Shown piece after piece: positions 33,065 through 44,259 of a stretch of DNA of 64,000 nt (position 1 is the first letter of the stretch; the number at the start of each line of letters is the position of its first letter). The stretch is from positions 161,512,792-161,576,791 of the forward strand of contig NC_072892.1 of assembly GCF_027943255.1 (NCBI RefSeq), read 5' to 3'. The notes below the pieces were generated by a model. That model saw only the letters and a program-made list of their open reading frames with translations. It made no database searches and was not told where the DNA came from. Source of the stretch: Anastrepha obliqua. Lineage: Eukaryota; Arthropoda; Insecta; Diptera; Tephritidae. The position numbers and the translations under genes were made by a program.

Positions 33065-35255
33065 AATTATTTTTCTTCAAGTGGAGTTTTTTTTTATCGA
33101 ACATATTTTCATTGAAAATTCGAGTAGAAGAGAAACAAATACGCATCATTTTCTATCTAATAACTTTTTCCTTATACTGGAAGTTATTCCTTTCTGCGGC
33201 CCTCCATGAAAAGAATTTCATTTTTCTCCATTACATAGGCATTTGGAAAGCCCTTTGCGTAGTTATTAGACGCTGCACGTAGCCACAATGCCACCGACAA
33301 GAAAATCACCGAACAGAAGATTCACTTCAGTCGAAGAGTTAGCAACAGCTGCTTGGACGTAACACAGCTGGAAGAAAGAGTGCCAAAAAGCCAACAGCAC
33401 AACAATATGGGTTGAGATTGTGAGAAGATTTAAAGCAACAACAGTGACAGCAGCAACGGGTCATAAAATTGCAAAGTGACGTGAATGTAGCAGGTAGAAT
33501 GACGCGCTGAAAAATAGTGACAACAACAAGAAGAGGAATAATAATAAAGCAGCAGTAACAGTTGAAACAACAACAACAACTGAGGGCATAATAATACTGC
33601 CAATCTGCTGCTAGCCAGCTCAGCCCAGCCCTACAATTGCAAAAACAATAGCAACAGCTCGAAATTGCTACTTTATTAGATGCGTCGGGCAAAAGCAGCG
33701 ACTGAATAAGATTAATGAGGCTGTTTAAAAGGCTGCGGATAGTTTATCATTCTCTCGCTTAAGCAGCAGCAACAACAACAATAAGAAGCTTAGGACAGTA
33801 AGCACGAAGCAAAGCAACAAGCAGCAGCCATCGAGCATCGGGGTGGCAGTTGCCGCTGCCGCTGCTGAATACCACATTGCCACATCGTTTTGTGGCATGT
33901 TGTGTTGTGGTGGCACTGACAGTGATGTGGCGGCCCCTGCTGTCAGGCTAGATGCATTATGTGTGTATGCAACTATGTGTGATTTTTCCTTGCTTGCTGT
34001 GTGCTGCCACCGTTGTAGCTGCCTGCCGGCGGCCATGTCTCTGCTGCTGCGTGGCGCTGAGGTTAGTGGCATAACTTATTAAGACAAAATGCGCCATAAG
34101 GCTTTGCCGAGACGTTGATGAGTTTTGAGGAAGTTAATAATGGCAAGAGCAATAGCGACATAACGCAAATACATGAAAACATACTTAGACACACACACAC
34201 ACACAAATGAGTGGAGGTTAACCAATGTGCGCTCCTATGCCCCCGGTTATGGTAAAAATGGATTTATTGTAGACAGTAAAATTGGTATGTCGTTTAGGTT
34301 GAAGTGGTTGAAGAGCAAAACAGTGATACTTACTGCATTTAATATGTAAATATGTATGTAAGCGCCATTAAAATTAAAGGATGTCTCATAAAAATACTAA
34401 TAACTTTTGGCTGTCTTTAAATTGCAAGCAATGAGTAGATGCTGCGCCACTTGACGCCAACTCTGGCAGTCGTGACTGGGACTTAGCGAGGATAAGGCAG
34501 CTGGGGACTAGCTTTAGTAGGGGTGAAGTAGCTTCGAAGAGAGTTAATAGTAGGAAATTTTATAAGAATGCATTTTACCTAGCCAGGCCCGTGTCGAAAG
34601 TAATGAAAAATATATGCAGAAATGGCTAGTTAACACAAACAATGGCATCACGTCGGAACAGAAAACAAATTTTTTGCTAGTCAATCGATCACTAAAAATG
34701 TGTTAAAAAGAGCAAGATTGTAGAGTCGTTCAGAAACAGTAGAATTCACTGCAAGAATAGATCAAGAACTTGTGCTCTTAGCCTGGAAAATAATATTCTT
34801 CGTCGCATATCGATTCCTCTTCATTATTAGATGTTTAATATCTAACCTCTACTTTGGTCTCGAGGTACTGGTACTCGTTCTGGGTTAAAGTGACTGGAAA
34901 ACCGAACTCCGCCTAAGCAATAGCAATAGTTACATATGCACAGTGGATGAAAAATGGACATTAAAGAGGGATCTGGCACCTTCTCCCAGCAACTTTCATT
35001 CGGAGTAACTTACAGACTCGCAAAGCACTGTAGTATAGTTGAATCAAAGATCTGATACAATGGATATTGTGAAGACCCTCGTAAGCATGGCACGCCTCCT
35101 TCATTCGAAATTTGCTTTCGCTCTTATCTCACTGTTTCCCACAACACAAAGAAGCCAAACATTGGGCGAGGACAGAAATTGACGAGTCAAACTCTTCTGG
35201 GTTTCCTGTATTTACAAAGTGAATTTTAGTAGGAACTAATCTGGATACCCGCGGC
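33065..35255. other. Non-coding stretch with CAA/CAG-rich tracts
   Basis: CAACAACAACAAC and AGCAGCAGCAACAAC tracts (about 33,565-33,580, 33,762-33,780) and a CA run (34,190-34,205) generate the Cys-, Ser- and Ala-rich open frames seen on both strands. The texture is single-copy, as in conserved fly non-coding DNA. No protein or RNA gene is recognised. Confidence 0.5.
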
Positions 35256-35257
35256 GA

Positions 35258-35504
35258 CTGCCGTAACTGAATGAGTTGCTGCGTGGGTTCCATTCGAAAG
35301 TGCGTCAGTGCATGAAACATCAAATAATAGAAAAAGTTGTTTCTAATAGCAGTGGCCCCTCGGCTTCTGCCATGAAGAAGCTCCTCATAAAAAAATACCT
35401 GCCGTTCGGAGTCGAGTTAAAACTGTATGTCTCTCCATTTGTGGAACAGCATCAAGACGCACGCGAGGAGGAGGAGCTCGGCCAAACACAAATTATATAT
35501 ATCA
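35258..35504 (+). repeat. tRNA-like SINE copy (plus)
   Basis: The head GACTGCCGTAACTGAATGAG is followed by a degraded B box (GGGTTCCATTCGAAAG) and the body blocks GTGGCCCCTCGGC, TTCTGCCATGAAGAAGCTCC, TGCCGTTCGGAGTCGAG and CTCCATTTGTGGAACAGCA, ending GAGCTCGGCCAAACACA and AATTATATATATC. An internal deletion removes the GGCAATGGCAAACC part. Confidence 0.75.
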
Positions 35505-35514
35505 TCATCATTAT

Positions 35515-36170
35515 TGTTTCCTTAAATCCTTAGCGGGACATTGGGTATCAAAAATAACTTTGTGAAATCTCGTCCAATTACTGGATAACGCCTTCATTTG
35601 CTTCCAGCCTAACTCGAGTTGAGCCATTGCAGTTCTTCTCCAAGTTTCCCTTGGCCTGCCAGGCATCCCTCCTCTCGCTGTGAGTGGGTTCCATTGTACT
35701 GCCTTCTTCGCTATGTTACCGTCTTCCCTGCATAAAGTGTGACAATGTCTGTTTTCTAATTCATATATCTTGCAGCTCTATGTTTGCCTTTTCGAGCGAT
35801 GTTTGGCAATATTTTTGACCAGAAAATTCGGAATACAATCCTTAGACAGTGGTTGACAAAAAGTTATAGCGGTGGTGATTTTCCTGTTAGAGCTACTGTA
35901 CAACAGCACTGGCAGTACATTCGACTTGAAGAGCCTAGCCTCTAAACTAGAACTCATGCTTTTATATCGCCATACAGCAACAACGTCCCGAATGCCCTTC
36001 TGCCCGTGCCAACGCCCGGGACAAGTTTGCTCTCGAGATAAGTAAATTCATCCCCTGTTTCGATAGGATTACCTGAATCTCCATCCACATATATAATCTG
36101 GATACCTGCAGCGTGTAGTGTTCATTTTGATCCCCACTCGCCGAACGGAGAGCATGAAACTAATTAACGT
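35515..36170 (-). pseudogene. Retrotransposon RT C-terminus with GAT-type tail
   Basis: The minus strand at 35,690-35,530 reads VQWNPLTARGGMPGRPRETW then RRTAMAQLELGWKQMKALSS, the WNP-G-R--GRP--TWRR block of APE-RT elements. Upstream pieces (VFRIFWSKILPNIARKGK, about 35,840-35,785) fit the preceding region. The 3' terminus reads AATGATGATGATATA and lies directly against the 3' end of the plus-strand SINE. The fragment at 6.84-7.30 kb has the same type of domain and tail. Confidence 0.65.
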
Positions 36171-36174
36171 TCTG

Positions 36175-36745
36175 TAATTCCAATACCAGTATTCTCTGTG
36201 GTTTTAGCAAAGGACTGAACCTTCGATCCGTTAGTCAACAGATGTGCAATAATATTATAACAACTTTTGTCGTACAGGTGCTGCTCTTCACAGAATGCAC
36301 TGCAGACCGTTGGGAGGCCACTTCTTAGATGGCCTAAAGTGTCTGGGTATAGTCTCATTCGAGAGGCTCTCTGATTGAGCCGGAAGAGAGGGATGTGAAA
36401 AAACATGTAGCGAAATGGGAGTGTGTCCGGGTACGCCCTGTTTTTAAGTTTGGTGGACATTCTACGTCCTTTTTCGTTTTAACAAAAGTTGGGGAAGTAG
36501 TACAATCATGTCCCGCGTATTTATTGCTTTTGTTTCTGAGTTTTCTAGTGTTGTATTTTCATAAAGTGGCACGAAATACAATTCTTACTTCTTAACGCTA
36601 TATGCGACCCCATTAAAAAAGAGAGGTCAAACATCCAATGTGGTCTTATTAGTCGCCTTACATGAGAGTATAAAGCAGTGATGGTATTTTTGGATCTACA
36701 TATCTTGAGATATGGAATCAAGTTTTTTTATGAAAATTATCCAAT
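36175..36745. other. Unassigned DNA
   Basis: A 98-codon minus frame (36,164-36,460) and a plus frame (36,395-36,595) have no recognisable motif. It may be further decayed retroelement sequence. Confidence 0.35.
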
Positions 36746-36749
36746 AAAT

Positions 36750-37230
36750 TTACCAGGGAGGTTGTGTGCATTCGTTTCACTGGACCTAAAAAGGCTGGAT
36801 TGAAGGCAGTGACTTTTTATTGCTTAGTTAATAGGACTGTTCCTGTTATTATTAAGAAAAAATCGCTGGCGTATGCCGACGGCATTGACATTGACGGCCT
36901 TAACAACCGCACTGTTAGTGTTGCCTTTTCTAAGCTGGATAAAGAGGCAAAGTGAATCGGCTTGGTAATGAACGAGGACAAGCAAACTATCTCCTTTCAT
37001 CAAACAAACGTCACTGTTGCCAGTTATAATTTCGAAGTTGTAGAAGACTTCGTTTATTTGGAAACCAGCATTAACACCGACAATAATATCAGTCTTGAAA
37101 TGCAACGGAGGATCTCTTTTGTCAAGAAATGTTGCTTTGAATTGAGTAGTAAAGTCCTCTCTCGACGAACACTTTCTAAGCCTCTCATCTCGCCCGTCCT
37201 ATTGGATGAAACGTCGCTTGGAGTGATCGG
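36750..37230 (+). pseudogene. Reverse transcriptase core fragment with mutated YADD
   Basis: Codons 36,866-36,900 read LAYADGIDIDGL, the LAYADDIDI catalytic block with the second Asp changed to Gly. NNRTVSVAFSKLDKEA follows, then a stop, then IGLVMNEDKQT, NFEVVEDFVYLETSINTDNN (VV-EF-YLGS--- block) and ISLEMQRRISFVKKCCFELS. This is the palm-to-thumb region of the same RT group as at 31.3-32.2 kb. The loss of the second catalytic Asp alone would abolish polymerase activity. Confidence 0.75.
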
Positions 37231-37234
37231 GAGA

Positions 37235-37890
37235 GTTGTTATACTTATTGTATTTCATTTCACGGTAGCTAATTGCCCAGACCTACTTTCCATTCATGAC
37301 GAAAAAAATGAAATTTAGTGCAAGCAAGTGCCGCTTTTAAATTCATTATTCAACATCTTCTACTGCCAAACGAAAATGCATTTGACACAGTTATTTGTTG
37401 CACGTAAAATAAATAATTACCTCTGTAACAGAAATACTAAAAACAAAAAACATTTTAAGTGGCACAATGGCAACTCAGTTCTTTAACTCCTCCATGAAAA
37501 TGCAAAAAAGAAAGAAAAAATTGAAACTAAAAGTGTTTTAAAAATTATTGGAATAAAAAAAACGAAAATCAGTACTTGCCCTGATTTTCAATTAAGCCAC
37601 CCTCTTACGAGAGCCAAACAAACAATAAACTTGCCAAAAGCGCATAAAGCTGCCACACTGTTGCATTAGTATTTACGACAGTGAGTTGTTATTCTGAGCG
37701 CTTTTCATCTGCACCTTGCTGACTAGTTGGGGTGAAGGAGGAGAAGTGGGGGCGTGAAGTAGGCGAGGACGCTGTTAGTGAAACGATATTTATCGCCAGC
37801 AAATTACATGCATTACTTGCGGCCCTGTTCCTGCCGCATGCATCATTTGCCCACATAAACGTGATATACGCGCATGCAGTGGTTATGGAC
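37235..37890. other. Non-coding DNA
   Basis: No family is recognised. The minus frame at 37,689-37,916 has no known motif. Confidence 0.4.
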
Positions 37891-37894
37891 AGTG

Positions 37895-37994
37895 AGTGAC
37901 ACTGAAAAACATACAACTTTTTTTATTTTTATTTTTAATAAAGTGAATATTAAAAATATAGAAAAACAAAGTTGTACGATTTTCAGTGTCACTT
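37895..37994. repeat. 100-bp foldback
   Basis: AGTGACACTGAAAA at the left (about 37,895-37,908) pairs with TTTTCAGTGTCACT at the right (37,980-37,993). The next bases (ACATACAACTTT / AAAGTTGTACGA) continue the pairing with few mismatches, giving arms of about 27 bp around an A/T-rich loop. It is likely a very small MITE. No clear target duplication was seen. Confidence 0.6.
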
Positions 37995-38679
37995 TTGGTT
38001 TTTTGTTGGTTGATTATAAAAGATATATATACCTATACAAAATATTTATAAAATCTTCTAACAAAAATTATGTTGTACAACTCCAAGGCTTTTGAAAAAT
38101 TTACAAAACATTTACAAAAATATTCTAACAATATTTATTCAGATTTTTGGATTTTTCTACTTGCATTTCTTGCTTTGCGCTGGGCATTTACCCCACAGAA
38201 CGTATAATATGTTTGCATAATATTGGACTGAAATTGTAAACGTTTTAAAAAAATTAAAAATTTTTCTTTAATTTTGAATTAAATTTATTTTTTTTTATTT
38301 TGAATTAAGTTATTTTTTTAATTTTAAAAATTTAGTTTATTTCAATACAAAAAATGTTTTATATTAATTTATTTTTTTTAATTTTTAGAGACTTGCAATT
38401 TTAGTCCAATTTAATTGATCTTTTTTTTTAATTCAAAATAAATATATCTTTTTAAATTAATTTAAATTTTAAAATTAAATTAAATTAACAAAATCGAAAT
38501 ATTAAAAAAAAGTTACTGCAATTTCTGCAAAAAAAAAACATTGCATCACATTAGACTGAAATTGTAAAGTTTCTAAATAATTAAAAAAAATTTAATCTAA
38601 ACATTTTTTTTATTTAAAACTTTTTTTTTTTAATTTTAAAAACTTTTTTTTTTATAATTTTTTTTTTTGTATTAATTTA

Positions 38680-39931
38680 TTAGGAGGTTGAATTATATTA
38701 GTTTTAAAGGTGACACACAGATGGCGCTATTTATCACTTTATCGCGTTGGCAATACTGAATATATATTCATGACAAAGCCTCATCCCTAGGCTTTGTTTA
38801 TCAGTATCTGTCATTTCGCTGAAGTATAAACAACGCAGTGTTTTCGTGCTCCGAAGCTTTGCTTTTCTGCTTCAATTTGAAAAAAAAATACAGCCCAAGC
38901 CCGTGAATTGCTGCAGGAGGCCTACCCAGACTATACTCCGTCGATTTCAACATGTGAGTACTGGTTTCGACGATTCAAAAGTGGTGATTTTCACACCGAA
39001 GACAAGGAGCGTCTTGGCCAGCCCAAAAAGTTCGAGGACGCGGAATTGGGGGAATTGGTAAACGAGGACTCGTGCCAAACCCAAGAAGAGCTTGCTGAAT
39101 CATTGGGCGTTGATAAATCAACCGTTTGCAAGCGTCTAAAAGCGATGGGAATGATCCAAAAGCAAGGACATTGGGTCCCGTACGAGTTGAAGCTGCGCGA
39201 CGTCGAACGGCGATTTTTTACGTGCGAATTACTGATCGAGCGACAAAATCGGAAGGGGTTTTTGCATCGGGTGGTGACTGGCGACGAAAAATGGATCCAC
39301 TACGATAACCCAAAACGCAAAAAATCATGGGGTTTGCCCGGCCACGCATCAACGTCGACGGCCAAGCAGAATATTCACGGCAAGAAAATCATGCTCTGCA
39401 TTTGGTGGGATCAGGTCGGCGTCGTATATTTTGAGCTGCTCCAACCGGGCGAAACAATCACGGGGGATCGTTACCGACTGCAATTGATGCGTTTAAGTCG
39501 GGCATTGAAAGAAAAACGGCCGGAAACGGTAAATAGGCACGACAAGGTTATTTTGCAACATGACAACGCTCGGCCGCATGTTGCTCAACCTGTCAAAAAA
39601 TACCTTGGAACGCTTGGCTGGGAAGTGTTACCCCACCCGCCGTATAGTCCAGACATAGCTCCCTCCGATTATCATTTGTTCCGGCATATGAGTCTCGATT
39701 TGGCGGACCAGCGGTTTTCCTCGTACGAGGCTACCAAAATATGGGTTGAGTCATGGATAGCCAAGCAGCGGCCAGAATTTTGGAGAAACGGCATCCGGAA
39801 ATTGCCCGAAAGATGGGCGAAAGTTGTAGCTAGCGATGGCCAATACTTCGAATAAAATATTTTGTACCGTTTTTTGACAATAAAGCCCCAAATCTTCGAA
39901 AAAAACCTTTAAAACTAATTCAACCTCCCAA
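38680..39931 (+). mobile_element. Mariner element 1, 1.25 kb (D,D34D)
   Basis: Inverted ends are TTAGGAGGTTGAATTA (left, 38,680) and, read inward from the right, TTGGGAGGTTGAATTA (39,931). Both continue into GTTTTAAAGGT, with a 5-bp insertion in the left copy only. TA flanks at 38,678-38,679 and 39,932-39,933 fit mariner target duplication. The transposase reads left to right. The element interrupts the middle unit of an AT-rich foldback array, so it is younger than that array. Confidence 0.85.
38840..39855 (+). pseudogene. Mariner transposase, 5' end broken
   Basis: From 38,881 the frame is open to a TAA at 39,853-39,855. It begins KKNTAQARELLQEAY without an in-frame ATG. The preceding residues (VLRSFAFLLQFEKK, 38,846-38,887) are in another frame, and the switch falls in a run of nine A's (38,880-38,888) that is one base short of keeping frame. 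No ATG starts that upstream frame. The helix-turn-helix region is followed by WVPYEL (39,172-39,189), GDEKW (Asp codon 39,283), HDNARPH (Asp 39,562) and PSDYHLF (Asp 39,667). The last two Asp are 34 residues apart, so all catalytic residues remain. It would cut and paste DNA at TA sites if translated. It is roughly 70% alike by eye to the transposase at 60.9 kb. Conserved wording (HYDNPKR, NIHG, MLCIWWDQ, GVVY-ELL) suggests the mellifera/capitata side of mariner, from memory. Confidence 0.85.
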
Positions 39932-40349
39932 TATTTATTACATTTTTTAGAAATTTAGAATTTCAGACCGATTTGATAAAAATTTTTTTAATGCAAAATA
40001 AAAATTGGTTTTAATTAATTAAATGTTTAATTAATTAAAATTTTCAATTAATTTAAAAAAAATAAAAAATTAAAAAAAAAATATGCAGTTTTTGCAGAAA
40101 ACAAAAAACAACTGGAATATTATTGGACTAAAATTGTAAAGTTTCTAAAAATTAAAAAAAAAATTAATATATATTTTTTTTTTAGTTTTAATTTTTTTTG
40201 TTTAAAATTTGTTTTTTATTTAAACTTTTTTTTGCTTAAAATTTGTTTTTTATTTAAAAAAAAGTTTTTTAATAAAATTTTTTTATATCAATTTATTTTT
40301 TTAATTTTTTAGAAACTTAGAATTTTAGTCCAATTTAATTCATTTTTTT

Positions 40350-42095
40350 TTTTTTTGATTGAAAAAAATTTTTGTTTTTAGTAATTAAAATTTTAAATTA
40401 TTAAATTAAAATTTTATTTTTCCGATTTATTTTTAAAATTTTTAGAATATCTTAGATTTAGATTCATATTTTTTTTAAAGCAAGTGTGGTTTGCTTATAA
40501 CAAATCAACTAAATAAATAGATACTTTAAATATTGCAGAACAAATGTCTGCACGATTTGAATAGCACTCACTGTACCTGTGCACATACATGCATATGAAT
40601 CTTTTCCTACGTGAGTACGATTGCGGCATAGTCACCTGACATGCCCAATTGCCACTGCATCCTTTAGCAACTGCTACACGCCCCACTTGCCACATGCAGT
40701 TAAAGCACCGCCAAATGCAGAAGAAACACACAGACTATCGCACATACATGCACACATATATATAAGTACAAATGCATAGTTGCATATGTAGTTGAATCGG
40801 TTTCATATTCCCCACTTTTTGAGGCGCCTACTGCCGACTGCCACAGCTGCCTTTTGGCCTCATTGCTGTCATTTAATTTTTCCTATTTCTTTTCTTTTTT
40901 TGATGCTTCTTTGATTTTCTGCTGACTGGTTTGAGGCTGCCAAAATGTGGCATTAAGCTGTTAAGTAGCTTGGAAGCCCGCTCGTATGTATGTCACGTAT
41001 GTACCGTACACACTTTGACGCTTCGACATGCCTGCCACTTCACAGCCGACTTCATTGCCACAATTTTTTTAATTTTTTTTTTTTTGGTGTTTTCCCCCTT
41101 TGATCTGATTTGTTTTTTTTTTTTTTGGTTTGCCTACATCCGACGTTTTTTCTGCCTCCTCGTTCTTGCTGGGGTTACTTGACAATGGCGGCAAATCTGT
41201 GATGCTCATTTCTAGTGCATCAGCCAGCACCTAACCGCCGTAGGAAGCGTGTTGGGGGAGAGTACAGAGTAGAGAAACAGATGAGAGGGCCAACCTCAGT
41301 AGTTGTGCAGTTAATTTATGTCTTTTTAATGATGACACGCGTTGTAAGCAACGTTGCCAAGTAAGCAGGATTTTCGTGAAAGGACGTGACGCTGAGGTAC
41401 AACTACGCAGCAGCAAGTGAATGCTGGCAGACTAGCAAAATGTTGGTTGGCTTCGTCTTTTTTGCCATACAGCAAATGAAGATTTGTGATATCGTCGTTG
41501 TCGTCGTTATTTCGTGAAAGATAAGAAGATTTTACGAATAATTGAAGTCAGAAGAGTTCAGTGGAGAACGTGAAAGAACTAGAGAAATAGTAGAAAACAA
41601 GCGCGAATGTGGAATGCGGAGAGCGAGTATGAACGTGATTGTCAAGCGTTGGGGGAAACACTTGAATGGAGTGTGGTATTTAGAGCTGTCTTTCCGATGG
41701 CACAGGTACACAATTTATTGTCTTAGGGGCAGACGATCTTAATGAATTTTTAAAACGGCTGCTGGCACGCGGTAAGTGTTTCACGTGAAGCAAGATTTGC
41801 AAAATTCAATTTAAATAAAAAAGCAAGAGATATATTCAATTAATTTTCATATAAAAATATATACACCGCGTTTGATATGTTTGTAGTGTAGGGACTTATT
41901 AACAAATTTTCAAAATTTATTTGCTTCCAATTTAATTTAAATTATTTTTTTATGAAGATATATTTCACGCTTCTACAAAAGCCATGCAAATCCAAGTTTT
42001 AAAATGTTTGCAAATTAAAAAACAAAAAAATTTTCAATTAATTTTCACCAAAGCTTCAAATTTTTAAATAATTTTTTAGAAAAATTTCGGGTATA
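40350..42095. other. Non-coding stretch, single-copy texture
   Basis: No element is recognised. A plus-strand 5'-splice-site-like sequence CACGCG|GTAAGTG at 41,766-41,778 follows an A/G-rich stretch with a 66-codon frame (41,542-41,742) that has no family resemblance. One could read this as a first exon, but no acceptor or promoter supports it. Confidence 0.4.
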
Positions 42096-42104
42096 CAGGG
42101 TTGT

Positions 42105-42335
42105 AGTACATTGAATTTCGGAATAACAAAAAGTAAGTTAAGTTGCTCAAAATTTTCCTTGATTTTTAATAATTTTTTTCCTTGAAGGTGCCCCTCACTT
42201 TCTGCATATAATGAATGCTCAATGTTTTTCCTGTGGAAGTAACTATCATCAACAAAAAATATGTTTAAAAATCAACGCGGTTTTCGAGCCACTTCAAAGT
42301 TATATTGTAATTTATTATCCCAAATTTTAATGGGC
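42105..42335. repeat. Foldback repeat, family F (copy 1)
   Basis: AAGTTGCTCAAAATTTTCCT followed by TGATTTTTAATAATTTTTTT is mirrored on the right by the complement of GAAGTGGCTCGAAAAC and TGATTTTTAAACATATTTTT. The same arrangement (GGTTGCTCCAAATTTT near the left, GAAGCAGCTAAAAATT inverted at the right) forms the repeat at 56,140-56,366, so the two are probably diverged copies of one MITE. Confidence 0.45.
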
Positions 42336-42538
42336 GGAAACCCTAGGGTGTATACTTATATATAACTACATGATTTCAATATGCAATTTTTGAGTGGTTT
42401 GCTCTGCGCAAATACCCAACACGGGCAATTGGCTCGGTTTTGATTTCGCATAAGGCACCAGTATGAGTATGAATAGGAATATGAATATAAAAATTAATAT
42501 GCAATGAATATTAATAAAATAAGAAGATTAATATGAGT

Positions 42539-42832
42539 ATGAGTGTGAGTATAAGGATGAGTATGAATATGAGTATGGGTATGAATATGAGTATGAGTAT
42601 GAGTATGAGTATGAGTATGAGTATGAGTATGAGTATGAGTATGAGTATGAGTATGAGTATGAGTATGAGTATGAGTATGAGTATGAGTATGAGTATGAGT
42701 ATGAGTATAAGTATGAGTATGAGTATGTATATGAGTGTGAGTATGAGTATGAGTATGAATATGAGTATGAGTATGAATATGAGTATGAGTATGAGTATGA
42801 ATATGAGTACGAGTATGAGTATGTATGACAAT
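42539..42832. repeat. (ATGAGT)n hexanucleotide microsatellite
   Basis: There are nearly 50 hexamers, almost perfect, with occasional ATGAAT and TATATG variants. Open frames of repeating Met-Ser, Tyr-Ser or Ile-Leu on the two strands come from the six-base period and are not genes. Confidence 0.95.
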
Positions 42833-42870
42833 GAATATTATAATAAAACAAAAATTAATTCCACATTAAT

Positions 42871-43905
42871 ATGAATATGAATATGAATATGACTATGAAT
42901 ATGAATATGAATATGAATATGAATATGAATATGAATATGAATATGAATATGAATATGAATATGAATATGAATATGAATATGAATATGAATATGAATATGA
43001 ATATGAATATGAATATGAATATGAATATGAATATGAATATGAATATGAATATGAATATGAATATGAATATGAATATGACTATGAATATGAATATGAATAT
43101 GACTATGAATATGAATATGAATATGAATATGAATATGAATATGAATATGAATATGAATATGAATATGAATATGAATATGAATATGAATATGAATATGAAT
43201 ATGAATATGAATATGAATATAAATTTGAGTATGAATATGAATATAAATTTGAGTATGAATATGAATATGATTATGAATATGAATATAAATTTGAGTATGA
43301 ATATGAATATGATTATGAATATGATTATGAATATGAATATGAATATGAATATGAATATGAATATGAATATGAATATGAATATGAATATGATTATGAATAT
43401 GAATATGAATATGAATGTGAATATGAATATGAATATGAATATGAATATGAATATGAATATGAATATGAATATGAATATGATTATGAATATGAATATGAAT
43501 GTGAATATGAATATGAATATGAATATGAATATGAATATGAATATGAATATGAATATGAATATGAATATGAATATGAATATGAATATGAATATGAATATGA
43601 ATATGAATATGAATATGAATATGAATATGAATATGAATATGAATATGAATATGAATATGAATATGAATATGAATATGAATATGAATATGAATATGAATAT
43701 GAATATGAATATGAATATGAATATGAATATGAATATGAATATGAATATGAATATGAATATGAATATGAATATGAATATGAATATGAATATGAATATGAAT
43801 ATGAATATGAATATGAATATGAATATGAATATGAATATGAATATGAATATGAATATGAGTATGAATATGAATATGAATATGAATGTGAATGTGAATATTA
43901 ATATG
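42871..43905. repeat. (ATGAAT)n hexanucleotide microsatellite, about 1 kb
   Basis: There are about 170 hexamers. Variants ATGACT, ATGATT, ATGTGA and a recurring ATAAATTTGAGT (43,218-43,300, three times) indicate duplications of blocks larger than the hexamer. The 362-codon Met-Asn frame and the 382-codon Phe-Ile frame are artefacts. Confidence 0.95.
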
Positions 43906-43923
43906 AAAAAAAGTATGAGAATG

Positions 43924-43985
43924 AGTAGGTTCGAATCGCCGTGCCTGAACATCAAATAATAGAAAAAGTTGTCTAAATGGCTTAT
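43924..43985 (+). repeat. SINE fragment at the microsatellite edge
   Basis: GTAGGTTCGAATCGCCGTGC is a B-box segment. It is followed by GAACATCAAATAATAGAAAA, the same words as in the SINE at 35,320. The fragment begins exactly where the hexamer array ends and has no A-box head. Confidence 0.6.
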
Positions 43986-44114
43986 GCTGCTCGCGAGCAA
44001 CAAATACTTTCTATGAAAACTTTCTTCAAGGAAAAAAGGCCTTGGAGGATTTTTTCATGTCCGTTTCAGGTTCAAAGTGGGCAACGCACGCGAACGCTCC
44101 ACTAACAGCCGGTT

Positions 44115-44258
44115 TTACAACACCGTAAGTACGCAAATTTTAATCCAGTCAAGAACTGTGACCCGAATTTTAATACAGTGAAGAATTTTAACTTCAGCAG
44201 CATTCCCAAAAAATGTATGGAAAATATTTTATGCTACTATAACAACAACAACGCACAA
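44115..44258 (+). repeat. (CAA)n-tailed dispersed element, 3' end (copy 2)
   Basis: Words AGAACTGTGACC, CAGCAGCATTCCC and AATGTATGGAAAATATTTTA, followed by TGCTACTATAACAACAACAAC, parallel the copy at 9,215-9,345 in the same order. Confidence 0.5.
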
Positions 44259-44259
44259 A

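Larger units (their letters stand above)
38221..40345. repeat. Three AT-rich units, each with inverted-repeat ends; one split by a mariner
   Basis: Left arms resembling TTGGACTAAAATTGTAAAG lie at 38,223, 38,551 and 40,123. Right arms resembling AGAAACTTAGAATTTTAGTC on the same strand (their complement) lie at 38,389, 39,949 and 40,311. Subtracting the mariner (1,254 bp with duplicated TA) leaves left arms about 330 and 316 bp apart, so these are three tandem foldback units, the middle one interrupted. The unit interior is A/T homopolymer-rich. Confidence 0.65.

Noticed and set aside
33339..34082. Cys-, Ala- and Ser-rich frames as small secreted or mucin-like proteins
   Set aside because: They derive from CAA/CAG/TGC trinucleotide tracts read on both strands, with no signal peptide or family match.
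42511..44003. Open frames of 362 and 382 codons (Met-Asn and Phe-Ile repeats) and shorter Tyr-Ser/Met-Ser frames
   Set aside because: They are six-frame readings of (ATGAGT)n and (ATGAAT)n microsatellites. A six-base unit without stops keeps frames open on both strands.
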